DNA of 64,000 bases from contig NZ_BOSI01000001.1 of NCBI RefSeq assembly GCF_018403265.1, positions 248,001 through 312,000 of the forward strand, in the 5' to 3' direction. Both the position numbers and the translations under genes were made by a program. Within the stretch, counting starts at the first letter, position 1, and each line of letters starts with the position of its first letter. Shown here piece by piece: positions 1 to 9,418 of this stretch. This DNA comes from Paenibacillus sp. J31TS4 (GTDB taxonomy: Bacteria; Bacillota; Bacilli; Paenibacillales; NBRC-103111). Under the pieces are notes generated by a model. That model saw nothing but the letters and a program-made list of their open reading frames with translations. It was not told where the DNA came from and ran no database searches.

Positions 1-1
1 C

Positions 2-124
2 GAAGCGCTCCGTCCCGCATCAAAAGCGGCGGATCCGCAGCAAGCGGAGGCGTACAGCGATCATGACTATCGGGACATGCTGCGCACCATGAGCCGTTCC
101 CGCGAGAAAAAGAATCAGGATTAA
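2..124 (+). CDS. C-terminal end of an unidentified protein (truncated by window edge)
   Basis: An open frame enters from the left edge and ends at a TAA at 122-124, giving 40 residues that end in SRSREKKNQD. The tail is polar and charged with no recognisable domain, so no function can be given. It lies on the same strand as the following YheC/YheD-like gene, about 250 bases upstream of that start. Confidence 0.5.
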   Translation, partial: EALRPASKAADPQQAEAYSDHDYRDMLRTMSRSREKKNQD

Positions 125-374
125 AGAAAACCAGCCTCCGGCAAGGAGGAGACGGCGGCAGCCGGACGCGAGATTGTCGCGTTCGGCTTTCGTCATGTCT
201 GGCCGCCTCAGGGCCGGAGCCCGAAATGAGTGTGCCATTTCCCGGGGAAGCGCAGAGCTCGAGCCGGATCGCGGGCGTTCGACGGGGCAGAGTGCCAATC
301 CTCCCGGCGGGAAAAGGCGTAGCAAACCGGCCGACCGCTTCATACATAATAGTAAACCGGTACGGGAGGCTGCC

Positions 375-1142
375 ATGGAAGCTCGAAACATCAGGCCAAA
401 TACCAAATTAGGCAAAGCCAAATATTTGCTTGACCATGCCGAATTGAGTCTGCACGTCCCCGACACGGCTTCCGCGACAAAGGAGGAGCTTCTCTGGTTT
501 CTTGACAAATACCGCATGGTCTATGTCAAGCCGAATAACGGGACGGGAGGACACGGCGTCCTGAAGGTGCGCGTCTCCCGGGGAGGACGCTATTCGTATC
601 AGGTCGGCAAGCAGAAACGGACGTTTTCCTCCTACGAGGAGCTGTATCGTTCGCTGGCGAAGCGCCTCGCCTCGCGGAGGCATCTGGTGCAGCGCGGGAT
701 CCGGCTGCTGCGTTACGACAAGAGGCCGTTCGATATCCGGGTGATGATTCAGAAGAATCTGAAAGGGGAATGGGAGAACACGGGGATTATCGCACGGATC
801 GCCTATCCCGGCAAGGTCGTGACGAACTATCACAGCGGCGGGACTCCTATCGACGTGAGGATTCCGCTCAAGCCGCATATCGAGGAGGAGAGGCTGGAAG
901 AGACGGTGGAAAAGCTGGAGAAGTTCGGTCACGCCATCGCCAGCTATATCGGCAAAGGCTACCCGAAGGTGACAGCAATCGGCGTGGACGTAGCACTGGA
1001 TAGGGAGCTTCGGCCCTGGATTATTGAAGTCAATACGAAACCGGATCCATACATCTTCAAGAAGCTGAAGGACAAATCCGTCTTTCACCGGGTCATCCGT
1101 TACGTAAGAGCCCATCGCAAGGCGGCAAGACACGATACGTGA
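375..1142 (+). CDS. YheC/YheD-type ATP-grasp protein, probably spore-coat associated
   Basis: The 255-residue product resembles the YheC/YheD family of ATP-grasp proteins, which in Bacillus are associated with the endospore coat; their reaction is not established. ATP-grasp features are visible: a Lys/Gly-rich nucleotide loop (VKPNNGTGGHGV) near residue 53, a central FDIRVMIQKN stretch, and a metal-binding VDVALD...WIIEVNTKPDP near the C-terminus. The frame is open further upstream, but the ATG at 375 has a good ribosome site (GGGAGG, 5 bases away) and fits the family length, so the longer start at 174 was rejected. It appears to be a single gene, followed by a large hairpin. Confidence 0.8.
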   Translation: MEARNIRPNTKLGKAKYLLDHAELSLHVPDTASATKEELLWFLDKYRMVYVKPNNGTGGHGVLKVRVSRGGRYSYQVGKQKRTFSSYEELYRSLAKRLASRRHLVQRGIRLLRYDKRPFDIRVMIQKNLKGEWENTGIIARIAYPGKVVTNYHSGGTPIDVRIPLKPHIEEERLEETVEKLEKFGHAIASYIGKGYPKVTAIGVDVALDRELRPWIIEVNTKPDPYIFKKLKDKSVFHRVIRYVRAHRKAARHDT

Positions 1143-1222
1143 TAGCGAGCGCTGCCCGAGCAACCCGCTAGACGGGAGTGGGACTTCGTCATTCCCGTGG
1201 CAACGACGAAGCAGCTGCCCAG

Positions 1223-1275
1223 AAGCCAACAAGCCGCCGGTCGTCCAAAGGACGATGCCGGCGGCTTGTTGGCTT
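1223..1275. terminator. Very strong hairpin after the YheC/YheD-like gene
   Basis: Two perfect 18-base arms (1223-1240 and 1258-1275) enclose a second 6-base pair, TCGTCC/GGACGA. No T-run follows on the plus strand, so it may act as a boundary between convergent genes, or as a processing or structural element, rather than a classical intrinsic terminator. Confidence 0.55.
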
Positions 1276-1367
1276 GGGAGAGGGCTTCCGGCGGAGCCGG
1301 GCGCCTGCCCGCAAGGAGACGGGGGGACGGGGAGCTTTATGTAGGGGCCTCCTGCCAGGCGGCCGTT

Positions 1368-1610
1368 TTAGAACAGGGAGAGGGCTAGCGTGTCCGTCCA
1401 CTTCTTGGAGTACAGAATGGCGTCGCTGCCGACGATTTCGATGCTGTCGAGCGTATCGAGGAATTTTTTGACGGTCCGTTTGCCGGTCTTGATTTTCCGG
1501 TCCAGAATATCGACTAGCGTATCGATCAGCTTATTGTTGGGCTTTTTCCCCTTATTATCGATAATATATACGGGTATTTGTTGATCACTGAATTGGATGA
1601 TGGTTTTCAT
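1368..1610 (-). CDS. Small hypothetical protein, 80 residues
   Basis: A lysine-rich 80-residue protein starting MKTIIQFSDQQIPVYIIDNK. It has an excellent ribosome site (AGGAGGT about 8 bases before the ATG), which supports real translation. There is no signal peptide or membrane segment, and the composition suggests a compact soluble protein, possibly nucleic-acid binding, but I recognise no family. Base composition is more AT-rich than the neighbouring genes. It is transcribed divergently from the large hybrid kinase, the two starts being separated by about 150 AT-rich bases. Confidence 0.7.
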   Translation of the reverse strand: MKTIIQFSDQQIPVYIIDNKGKKPNNKLIDTLVDILDRKIKTGKRTVKKFLDTLDSIEIVGSDAILYSKKWTDTLALSLF

Positions 1611-1624
1611 TCGAACTACCTCCT

Positions 1625-1700
1625 ATTCGCGTTATATGAAAATAGTATAAATTACGTATATTAAAATAGGATTAAAGAACGGCAACAAAATGAAAACAAA
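1625..1700. promoter_or_regulatory. AT-rich divergent promoter region
   Basis: The spacer between the divergent small ORF and the hybrid kinase is much more AT-rich than its surroundings and holds several TATA-like hexamers on both strands (for example TATACT on the minus strand). I cannot assign a single -35/-10 pair with confidence. Confidence 0.3.
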
Positions 1701-1758
1701 TTTCACCAATTGGTGTATAGTTAAAGCAAACGATCCCAAGCGCAGGAGGAGGATACGG

Positions 1759-4700
1759 ATGCAGGACGGGTTTATCGGCCATTCCATCACGGAAAGCGGC
1801 GTCTACAAGTCACTGTTCGACCATCATCCGGACGCCATCTACCTGATCGACCGGGAAGGGCGCTATCTTGATATGAACCCTTCCATGAAAGGGCTTACAG
1901 GTTATACGCTTGAAGAGTTGAACGAACGAACGGCTCACCGGCTGCTGGTGCCGGAGGAGTCTGCCCATCGCGAGTCCCGTCTACGGGCGGCGCTTGAAGG
2001 AGCAAACCAGCAGTTCGAAACGGCCTTCTATCATAAGGACGGCTATCGGATTGAAGTTCAGCTTCTATACATACCGATCTGCCGGGAAGGGCGGGTCGCC
2101 GGCGTTTATGGAATCGCCCGAGATATTACGGATAAGAAGCGGATGGAGGATCGGCTGCGGGAGAAAGAGGAGAAGTACCGCCTTCTGACGGAGCATTCGC
2201 TTGATTTTCTCACCCGGCTGTCCCCGGATTCGGTGGGCACCATCCGATACGCTTCCCCGGTCTGCCGCAGGCTCCTCGGCTACGAGCCGGAGGAGATGGT
2301 TGGCGCCAGCACGCTTGCGTTCATCCATCCGGAAGACCGGAAGGCGCTCATCCGGTACCGCTTGGCGGATCGTCACGAGCACACGCTGACCTACCGGGTG
2401 CTTCGCAAGGACGGCAGTTTCCTCTGGTTCGAAACGACGGTTCATTCTGTCATCGACGAGCGGACCGGCGAGACGGTTGAGCTCGTGGCCGTGTCGCGGG
2501 ATATTACCGAGCGCCGCCGCTATCTGGAGGAGATCGAGCAGCTCAACTACCAGAATGCGCTTATTCTAGGCTCGGTGGGCGAAGGCATATTCGGCATCGA
2601 CCGGGACGGTTGGATCCGCTTCCTGAATCCGACTGGAGCCGATCTGCTTGGCTGGGAGCAGGAGGACCTGCTTGGGCGGGAAGCCGGCACGGTCGTGCCA
2701 CCGGGAGGCGAAGCGGCGGCGGAGCTTGCCCGCACACTGGCGGACGGCCTGCCCCGGCAGCTCGCCGATACCGAATTTTGCGGACGGGACGGGGGACTCC
2801 TGCCAGTGTCCTGCCGCATCCATCCGATTCGGGAGCAGGGTGAGCTGACCGGGGCCGTCGTCACCTTCCTCGACCTGACCCAGGAGAACGAGATGAGGCG
2901 GGCCAAGGAGAGCGCCGAACGGGCGACCCAGGCGAAGAGCGATTTTCTTGCGATGATGAGCCACGAAATCCGCACCCCGATGAACGGCATTATCGGAATG
3001 ACCGAAATGCTCATGGAGACGGAGCTGACCGAGGAGCAGCAGGAGTACGCAGAAGTGATTGAGCGGAGCAGCCATTCGCTCCTTGGGATCGTGAACGACA
3101 TCCTCGATTTCACCAAGATCGAATCCGGCAAGCTGGCCGTCGCCTGGGAGCCGTTTGATTTTTATTCTTGCGTCCAGGAGGTCATCGATTCGTTCGCGCT
3201 CCGTGCGGCGGAAAAGGGCATTGAGCTGATCTATTCGATCGGTCCGGCCGTTCCCGTCTATCTGATGGGAGACGCGGACCGGCTGCGGCAGCTGCTTGTC
3301 AATTTGATCGGCAACGCCATCAAGTTCACGGAAAGCGGGGAGATTCTGCTCGAGGTCGACCGAAGCAAGGAGGCGGAAGATGGCTGCTTCCTCCTGCAGT
3401 TCAGCTTGAGAGATACCGGGATCGGAATTCCGGCCGATAAGATCGGTCTCTTGTTCCAGTCGTTCTCCCAGGTGCATCCCGAGGTGAACCGGCAATACGG
3501 AGGCACCGGCCTCGGCCTCGCGATCTGCCGGCAGCTAACCGAGCTAATGGGAGGAGGAATCGGAGTCGAGAGCGTAGAAGGCGTAGGCTCCACGTTCCGG
3601 TTCCATATCTGGACAGCGCAAGCGCCGGACCTTCAGGAGTCCGCCGAAGCACAGTCGCAGGCAGCCGCGCTGCGCGGGCGCCGTGTTCTTCTCCTTGACG
3701 GCAACCGGACCAAGCGGCATGCGATCCGGCTCCTGCTGCGCAAACTGCAGCTTGAGGTGTATACGGCTTCGACGGTCGAGGAGGCGGAGGCCTGTCTCCA
3801 GAGCGAGGAGGGGCTGGATTTGCTCCTGTTTGATTGGAACGGGGAGCAGGGGAGCGGGGCGATCAACCGGCTGACCGGCATCTCCCGGCACCCGGAGCTG
3901 CGCTTCGTCCAGCTGGTTTCGATCGGGATGGAGCCGGTGGAGCATGATCATGTCGGCCTGCCAGCCTCCGTCCTGGTAAAGCCGGTGCATGCGAATCAGC
4001 TGATCTCTTGTCTGTCGGATCTATTCCTGTCCGGACGCAGGCCGTTCGAGCCCGATAAGCGTACGGCTCAGCTGGACGGGGGGACGGCCAAGCGGCTGCC
4101 GATGCGGCTCCTGGTCGCCGAGGATCATCCGGCCAACCGCAAGCTGCTGATCCGCATACTGGAGAAGCTCGGTTACGAACCGGATGCGGCGGTGAACGGC
4201 CAAGAGGCTTATGAGGCGCTCGCCACAGGCCGTTACGACGCCGCCTTTCTCGACGTGCAAATGCCGGTGCTTAACGGGCTGGAAGCGGCGGCGAGAGTGA
4301 GGGAACGGCTGGGACCGGGACGGATGCCCGTCCTGATCGCCGTGACGGCGAATGTACGTCCGGAGGATAAGGAGGCCTGCTTCTCCGCCGGCATGAGTGA
4401 ATTCCTGACCAAGCCGATCCGGCTGGCCGACGTGAGCGAGGTCATCGAACGAATAGGGTCCGTTTCCGAACGTCGTCTCCTCTGCGCAGGGAAGGATGAC
4501 GCGAACCGCGGCGGCGGGCTGCAGGCTGCCCGGTACGATGCTGAAGTCAGCGCTGCGGGAGAGAACGCAGTAATCCCGCCAGCCCGAGAGGAGGACGGGG
4601 AGCTGATCGACCGGGGCCATCTGAACGAGATTGCCTTGTTCGGGCAGGGAGACGCCTCTTTCCTGCGGGAGCTGCAGACGCTGTTCGAGACACGTACTGA

Positions 4701-4971
4701 GCAGCTGCTTGAGGAGATGAAGACATCCGTCGAGGAGGGCCGAACCGATCTTCTGGTCCGGCTGGCACATGAGCTGAAGGGGGCCAGCTCAAATCTGGGC
4801 GCCCGCTCATTGGCTCTTGTCAGCGGTCAGGCCGAGGTGAGGGCCAATGAGGGCGATTTGGAGGCGCTGTACGGCCTTCTGCCGATTCTCCAGCATACGT
4901 TTGAGAAGACGAGAGTCGCTCTCGAAGAGCTGGAACAGGAGCTAGATTCGCTGCGCCGCCAGGAGGAATGA
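1759..4971 (+). CDS. Hybrid sensor histidine kinase: three PAS, HisKA, HATPase, two receivers, Hpt
   Basis: A 1070-residue cytoplasmic sensor kinase without membrane segments. In order: three PAS domains (about 14-385), the dimerisation/phosphoacceptor helix with SHEIRTPMNG near 400, an ATPase with NAIKFTESGE near 515 and DTGIGIP near 551, a receiver-like domain (about 636-757) whose acidic pocket is reduced, a complete receiver (about 782-900, FLDVQMPVLNG), and a C-terminal Hpt domain (about 948-1065, LAHELKGASSNLG). All parts of a His-Asp-His relay are therefore in one polypeptide. The start at 1759 follows GGAGGAGGATACGG; the upstream ATG at 1690 has no such site. No partner regulator is adjacent, so its output is encoded elsewhere. 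Confidence 0.9.
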   Translation: MQDGFIGHSITESGVYKSLFDHHPDAIYLIDREGRYLDMNPSMKGLTGYTLEELNERTAHRLLVPEESAHRESRLRAALEGANQQFETAFYHKDGYRIEVQLLYIPICREGRVAGVYGIARDITDKKRMEDRLREKEEKYRLLTEHSLDFLTRLSPDSVGTIRYASPVCRRLLGYEPEEMVGASTLAFIHPEDRKALIRYRLADRHEHTLTYRVLRKDGSFLWFETTVHSVIDERTGETVELVAVSRDITERRRYLEEIEQLNYQNALILGSVGEGIFGIDRDGWIRFLNPTGADLLGWEQEDLLGREAGTVVPPGGEAAAELARTLADGLPRQLADTEFCGRDGGLLPVSCRIHPIREQGELTGAVVTFLDLTQENEMRRAKESAERATQAKSDFLAMMSHEIRTPMNGIIGMTEMLMETELTEEQQEYAEVIERSSHSLLGIVNDILDFTKIESGKLAVAWEPFDFYSCVQEVIDSFALRAAEKGIELIYSIGPAVPVYLMGDADRLRQLLVNLIGNAIKFTESGEILLEVDRSKEAEDGCFLLQFSLRDTGIGIPADKIGLLFQSFSQVHPEVNRQYGGTGLGLAICRQLTELMGGGIGVESVEGVGSTFRFHIWTAQAPDLQESAEAQSQAAALRGRRVLLLDGNRTKRHAIRLLLRKLQLEVYTASTVEEAEACLQSEEGLDLLLFDWNGEQGSGAINRLTGISRHPELRFVQLVSIGMEPVEHDHVGLPASVLVKPVHANQLISCLSDLFLSGRRPFEPDKRTAQLDGGTAKRLPMRLLVAEDHPANRKLLIRILEKLGYEPDAAVNGQEAYEALATGRYDAAFLDVQMPVLNGLEAAARVRERLGPGRMPVLIAVTANVRPEDKEACFSAGMSEFLTKPIRLADVSEVIERIGSVSERRLLCAGKDDANRGGGLQAARYDAEVSAAGENAVIPPAREEDGELIDRGHLNEIALFGQGDASFLRELQTLFETRTEQLLEEMKTSVEEGRTDLLVRLAHELKGASSNLGARSLALVSGQAEVRANEGDLEALYGLLPILQHTFEKTRVALEELEQELDSLRRQEE

Positions 4972-5015
4972 CGAAGGACTTGCCGATTCAGCCCCTTAAG
5001 CGGGAGAGAGCATGA

Positions 5016-5046
5016 GGAAGGGCCGCTCCATAGGGGCGGCCCTTCC
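5016..5046. terminator. Shared hairpin between convergent genes
   Basis: Perfect 11-base arms GGAAGGGCCGC and GCGGCCCTTCC, between the stop of the hybrid kinase and the stop of the convergent cysteine dioxygenase gene. The T-run is weak on both strands. Confidence 0.5.
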
Positions 5047-5064
5047 GGCGGCTCTTCCACTCGC

Positions 5065-5568
5065 TCAGATGACATAGTCGAGCGGTGGGACGGGCTTGTA
5101 GCGTCGCGTCTCGGCCAGCGGCGGCGAATAGACATGCAGCGAAACTGCGGGAGTGTCCTCCCGATTGGCGAGCGCGTGCACTTGCCCTTTGCCGGCAAAC
5201 AGATACTCGCCGGCCGGACAATCGACCGTGCCCCGTTCATGGGCGAAGCCGTATCGCCCGACCCGGTACAGCTGATTGGCGATCGTTCCGCGAATGACCT
5301 GCGCGCAGCCGATGGAATCGGCATGATCGTGGATCGGCGTCTCGGCGCCCGGGGGCAGATGAATGACGACCACTTCCACCTCGTCGGATACATAAAGGGT
5401 GTTCCTGCCGTAAGGAAGCGCCTCGGGCTCCGTCACGTACGGCTCTATGCTTGCGGATGTGCAGGCCAGCGAGGCCAGCCTGTTCTTCAGCTCGTAGAGA
5501 GTGGGCGTGCGCATTCCCTCGAACGCCTGCTCGACCGCTTGTTTGAATGGGACAGCTTGCTTGAACAT
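5065..5568 (-). CDS. Cysteine dioxygenase family protein
   Basis: A 167-residue cupin-fold protein of the cysteine dioxygenase type I family, which uses non-haem iron to oxidise cysteine (or a related thiol) to the sulfinic acid. The iron-binding HDHADS and the later SLHVYSPPL supply the three-histidine facial triad (two in the first motif, one in the second). The position of the thioether cysteine of mammalian enzymes appears to be glycine, as in many bacterial members, with a cysteine one residue later. The start has a ribosome site (AAGGGAG, 7 bases upstream). It stands alone, convergent with the hybrid kinase and divergent from the M3 peptidase. Substrate could be cysteine or another thiol. 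Confidence 0.85.
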   Translation of the reverse strand: MFKQAVPFKQAVEQAFEGMRTPTLYELKNRLASLACTSASIEPYVTEPEALPYGRNTLYVSDEVEVVVIHLPPGAETPIHDHADSIGCAQVIRGTIANQLYRVGRYGFAHERGTVDCPAGEYLFAGKGQVHALANREDTPAVSLHVYSPPLAETRRYKPVPPLDYVI

Positions 5569-5799
5569 ATTCTACTCCCTTTCTTTGCATGGCCTTATTT
5601 CTTGCTCATAACCGGAATGGCGGCCAGCTATCAGATTTTCTTATAGATGCGGCACAACTGCCGGATGCGATGCCTTATTCTATTCATCGGACATGCTTTG
5701 GGAACCATAGGGAAACCCTTCTGACGGAAAAATAGGCGAATTTTCGATCCCGCATCCCCATGCCTTCCCGGCAATCTCATCTTAGGAGGAATCCAACCA

Positions 5800-7524
5800 A
5801 TGAAGTTTAGCGAATTTCCGTACATCCGTCCGCATATGGACGAATTTGAATCCGTGTTCCGGCAGCGGCTGGAGGTGTTCCGCCAAGCCGGCAGCGCCGA
5901 AGAGCAGGGGAGCGCGCTGCACGCGCTCAATGACCTTCGCAGCGAATACGAGTCGATGGGCTCTCTGGCCGTCATCCGTCACCGGGTCGACACCGAGGAT
6001 GCTTTCTACAAGGAAGAACAGCAGTTCTTCGACGATTCTCATCCTCGCTATGAGGGACTCCTGAACGACTACTACCGAGCATTGCTCGCAACCCCCTACT
6101 GGGAAGCGATGGAGCGGCAATTCGGCAAGCGGCTGTTCGATACAGCGCGGCTCGAGATCGGTACGTTTTCTCCCGACATTATGGAGGAGCTGCGAGAGGA
6201 GAACCGGCTGACGAGTGCGTATACCAAGCGGATCGCCTCCGCCAGAATCGTGTTCGACGGGGAGGAGCGAACCCTCCCTCAGCTCGCCCGCTACCAGCTG
6301 TCGCCGAACCGCGACGTGCGCAAGCAGGCAGCCGATGCGAAGTATCGGTTCTTCGAGGAACATGAGGAAGAGCTGGACGACATCTACGACAAGCTGGTAA
6401 AAGTACGCGCGCGGATGGCGGCGAAGCTGGGGTATCCGAGTTATGTCGAGCTGGCATACGACCGGCTGAATCGCTCGGATTACGGACCGGACGAGGTAGC
6501 CTCCTTCCGGAAGCAGGTCGAAGAGACGATCGTGCCGGTCGCCTCAAGCATCAAACGGCGGCAGGCGGACCGGATCGGCGTCGAGTCGCTCACGTATTAC
6601 GACGACAAATTCGAGTTTCCGAGCGGCAATCCGGCACCGCGCGGCGACGCCGATTGGATTCTTGCGCAGGCCGTTCAGATGTATGACGAGCTGTCTCCCG
6701 AGACATCGGCCTTTTTCCACGACATGGTCGACCGGGGCCTGATGGATTTGGTGAGCAAGAAGGGCAAGGCGACCGGCGGATTTTGCGATTACCTCGTCAA
6801 GTTCGGAGCTCCCTTCATTTATTCGAACTTTAACGGAACGGCAGCAGATGTGCGGGTGCTTACGCACGAAGCCGGCCATGCCTTCCAGGCCTCGTTCGGC
6901 GGCCGGTTCGGCTTGCCGGAGTACATATTCCCGACCATGGAGGCGGCGGAGATCCATTCCATGAGCATGGAATTTTTCACCTGGCCGTGGATGGAGCTGT
7001 TCTATGGCGATGAGGCGGACAAGAGCCGGTACGCTCATTTAACAGAGCAGCTCACCTTTATTCCTTATGGCGTCGCGGTAGATGAATACCAGCATTGGGT
7101 CTACGAGCACGCGGAAGCTTCACCCGCTGAGCGGAAGGCCGCGTGGCGCCAAATCGAGAAACGGTATCTGCCGCACCTTGATTACGCCGGCATGCCGTTC
7201 CTGGAGAGAGGCGGCTACTGGATGCAGCAGTCGCATATCTTCCGCAGCCCGTTCTATTACATCGATTACACGCTGGCGCAGGTCTGCGCTTTTCAATTCT
7301 GGCAAAAAGCCGAGCAGAACCGCGAGTCGGCCTGGTCGGACTACGTCCGGCTCTGCCAGGCGGCGGGCAGCAAGAGCTTCCTCGAGCTGGTCAGCCTGGC
7401 GAATCTGACGTCTCCGTTCGAGGACGGCTGTATCCGTGCGGTGATGGGTGATCTCGAAGCATGGCTCGGGCAGGTGGACGAGAGCATGTTGACCGGCGCT
7501 CCCAAGCAGCCGGAGCAAGACTAG
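5800..7524 (+). CDS. M3 family oligoendopeptidase
   Basis: A 574-residue cytoplasmic zinc metallopeptidase of family M3 (PepF/thimet oligopeptidase type), which trims short peptides. The zinc motif HEAGHAFQ lies near residue 357, and the third ligand region (EAAEIHSMSMEFF) follows about 30 residues later, as expected. The C-terminal IDYTLAQVCAFQFW is also typical of the family. There is no signal peptide. The ATG follows AGGAGG at 9 bases. The next gene (SDR) starts 23 bases after its stop with its own ribosome site, so the two are probably co-transcribed without an obvious functional link. Confidence 0.9.
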   Translation: MKFSEFPYIRPHMDEFESVFRQRLEVFRQAGSAEEQGSALHALNDLRSEYESMGSLAVIRHRVDTEDAFYKEEQQFFDDSHPRYEGLLNDYYRALLATPYWEAMERQFGKRLFDTARLEIGTFSPDIMEELREENRLTSAYTKRIASARIVFDGEERTLPQLARYQLSPNRDVRKQAADAKYRFFEEHEEELDDIYDKLVKVRARMAAKLGYPSYVELAYDRLNRSDYGPDEVASFRKQVEETIVPVASSIKRRQADRIGVESLTYYDDKFEFPSGNPAPRGDADWILAQAVQMYDELSPETSAFFHDMVDRGLMDLVSKKGKATGGFCDYLVKFGAPFIYSNFNGTAADVRVLTHEAGHAFQASFGGRFGLPEYIFPTMEAAEIHSMSMEFFTWPWMELFYGDEADKSRYAHLTEQLTFIPYGVAVDEYQHWVYEHAEASPAERKAAWRQIEKRYLPHLDYAGMPFLERGGYWMQQSHIFRSPFYYIDYTLAQVCAFQFWQKAEQNRESAWSDYVRLCQAAGSKSFLELVSLANLTSPFEDGCIRAVMGDLEAWLGQVDESMLTGAPKQPEQD

Positions 7525-7547
7525 TGAGGAAATTGGAGGAACGCGAA

Positions 7548-8318
7548 ATGCTGCTGCCATCGTTTCAATTGGAGAAGAAAGTCGCTGTCGTGACGGGCGC
7601 CGGGCGGGGCATCGGGCGCGCGCTCGCGATCGGGCTCGCCGAGGCGGGTGCGGATGTGGCGATCCTGGCCAGAACCGATGACGATCTGGCCGAAGTGGCG
7701 GAACAGATCGTCAGTCTGGGACGGCAGGCTTACCCGGTCCGGACGGATGTCACCGTCAAGCGAGAGGTCGATCATGCGGTCGAGGCGGTGCTCCGCCAGG
7801 CCGGCCGGATCGACATTCTCGTGAACAACGCGGGCATGAACATTCGGACACCCGCTCTGGACGTGACGGAAGAGGAATGGGACACGATCGTGCAGACGAA
7901 CCTGAAATCCGCTTTTTTGATGGCGCAGGCCGTCGGAGCGCGAATGAAGGAACAAGGAGGCGGCCGGATCATCAACATCGCGTCGGTCGCCGGGCACGTC
8001 GCGATGAGGACGGGCGTCGTCTACGGCTCCACCAAGGCGGCGCTCATCCAAATGACCAAGATTCTTGCCCTGGAATGGGGGCCCTCCGGCATTCTGGTCA
8101 ACGGGATCGGCCCCTGGTACTTCCGGACGCCGCTGACCGAAAAGCTGCTGGCCGACCCGGCATTCGTGGAAGAAGTGCTCGGGCGCACGCCGCTCAAGCG
8201 GATAGGCGACCTGAGGGATTTGGTCGGCCCGGTGGTCTTCCTGTCGTCCGATGCGGCTAATTACATCACGGGGCAAACGCTGTTTGTGGACGGCGGCATG
8301 TCGATTTACGGGTTTTGA
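7548..8318 (+). CDS. SDR family NAD(P)-dependent oxidoreductase
   Basis: A 256-residue classical short-chain dehydrogenase. The cofactor loop TGAGRGIG sits near residue 15, NNAG near 90, the catalytic serine in NIASVAG, and the YxxxK pair in YGSTK; the C-terminal GQTLFVDGGMSIYGF is typical. It is closest in style to gluconate 5-dehydrogenase or 3-oxoacyl-ACP-reductase-like enzymes, but the substrate cannot be read from sequence. The ATG at 7548 follows GGAGGA; the ORF extends upstream inside the M3 gene, but that start is poor. A terminator follows at 8360. Confidence 0.88.
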   Translation: MLLPSFQLEKKVAVVTGAGRGIGRALAIGLAEAGADVAILARTDDDLAEVAEQIVSLGRQAYPVRTDVTVKREVDHAVEAVLRQAGRIDILVNNAGMNIRTPALDVTEEEWDTIVQTNLKSAFLMAQAVGARMKEQGGGRIINIASVAGHVAMRTGVVYGSTKAALIQMTKILALEWGPSGILVNGIGPWYFRTPLTEKLLADPAFVEEVLGRTPLKRIGDLRDLVGPVVFLSSDAANYITGQTLFVDGGMSIYGF

Positions 8319-8359
8319 CGTTTGCTCCCCTGCCGTTTAGTTATAGGTCAAGAAGACCG

Positions 8360-8388
8360 GCCTCTGCGCTTCTGCGCGGAGGCTTTTT
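8360..8388 (+). terminator. Intrinsic terminator after the SDR gene
   Basis: Arms GCCTCTGCGC and GCGCGGAGGC around TTCT, with one internal T/G mismatch, followed by five T. Confidence 0.75.
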
Positions 8389-8506
8389 GGCATGGGGACA
8401 AACAGACGCTCGCCTAGGGCCTGGCTGCATAATTGTCCGCCATTCTGGCACGCTAGAGGAAGAACTGCCGAAGCATACCAGACCTGAAGCTTGGGAGGAA
8501 GCCAGC

Positions 8507-9352
8507 ATGAAAGCCTTCTATCGAATCCTCGGCTTGACGGGAGTGCTGGCCGCATGGCTGCTGGGAGCCGTGCCGGCCGGCATCCTGTCTAGTACGGCGG
8601 GTACGGCCCTCTCGGCCGCCCCGGACCCAGCCCCTCCGCCGACGACTCCGGATCTTGCGGGCGGGCAGGAGGCCAAGATCCGGGAGCCGAAGCAGCTGAC
8701 CCTCGCGGAGCTGCACAAGAAATATCCGAGCACGTTTCTGCTTAGTGGATCCCCGGATAAACGGCAGGTGGCGCTGACCTTCGACGATGCGCCCGACGTG
8801 CGGTTCACTCCGCTCATTCTGGACGAGCTGAAGAAGGCTGGCGTGAAGGCGACCTTCTTCGTCGTCGGAAACCGTGCGCAGGCGCATCCCGAGCTAGTCC
8901 GGCGCATGAAGGAGGAGGGCCATGCGGTGGGCAATCACTCGCTCACTCATGCCAATCTCCCCAAGAAGAGCGATGAGAAGTTTCATGAAGAGATCTTGAA
9001 GACGGACGAGATCATCCGGGGATTGACCGGCTATACGCCGTTTCTCGTTCGGCCGCCCTACGGCAACATCAGCGAGGAGCAAATCAAATGGCTGGCCAGC
9101 CAGCGGAAGAAGATCATCAACTGGAACGTCGATTCGCTCGACTGGAAAAACTTGAACGCGGAACAGGTGGAGGCGAATATTCTCGGGCATGCCGGCCCCG
9201 GCTCCATTGTGCTTCAGCACGCGGGAGGGGGAGTAGGCGAGGATCTGACCGGCACGGTCGAAGCGCTGCCGGGCGTCATCGCCAAGCTTCGGGAGGAAGG
9301 ACTGGAGCTCGTGACCGTTCCCGAGCTGCTCGGCATTCCGCTTGGGGAGTAA
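8507..9352 (+). CDS. Secreted polysaccharide deacetylase (NodB domain)
   Basis: A 281-residue exported deacetylase of carbohydrate esterase family 4, acting on N-acetylated cell-wall or extracellular glycans. A signal peptide (hydrophobic run about residues 7-38) is followed by a Pro-rich linker. All five NodB motifs are visible: TFDDAPD (the usual glycine is alanine here), NHSLTH, RPPYGN, NWNVDSLDW and IVLQHAGG, so metal binding and catalysis should be intact. The start follows TTGGGAGGAAG, 6 bases upstream; the longer frame from 8315 lacks a comparable site. The SASP gene follows about 65 bases later on the same strand. Confidence 0.88.
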   Translation: MKAFYRILGLTGVLAAWLLGAVPAGILSSTAGTALSAAPDPAPPPTTPDLAGGQEAKIREPKQLTLAELHKKYPSTFLLSGSPDKRQVALTFDDAPDVRFTPLILDELKKAGVKATFFVVGNRAQAHPELVRRMKEEGHAVGNHSLTHANLPKKSDEKFHEEILKTDEIIRGLTGYTPFLVRPPYGNISEEQIKWLASQRKKIINWNVDSLDWKNLNAEQVEANILGHAGPGSIVLQHAGGGVGEDLTGTVEALPGVIAKLREEGLELVTVPELLGIPLGE

Positions 9353-9418
9353 CGCCTCTCGTTCGGCGGGGAGCATCCCTGCGGATTGGGCAGGTCGGTT
9401 AGAAAGGAGGGGAGCAGG

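Noticed and set aside
408-1232. 274-residue minus-strand ORF
   Set aside because: Lies exactly opposite the YheC/YheD gene and reads as its antisense shadow.
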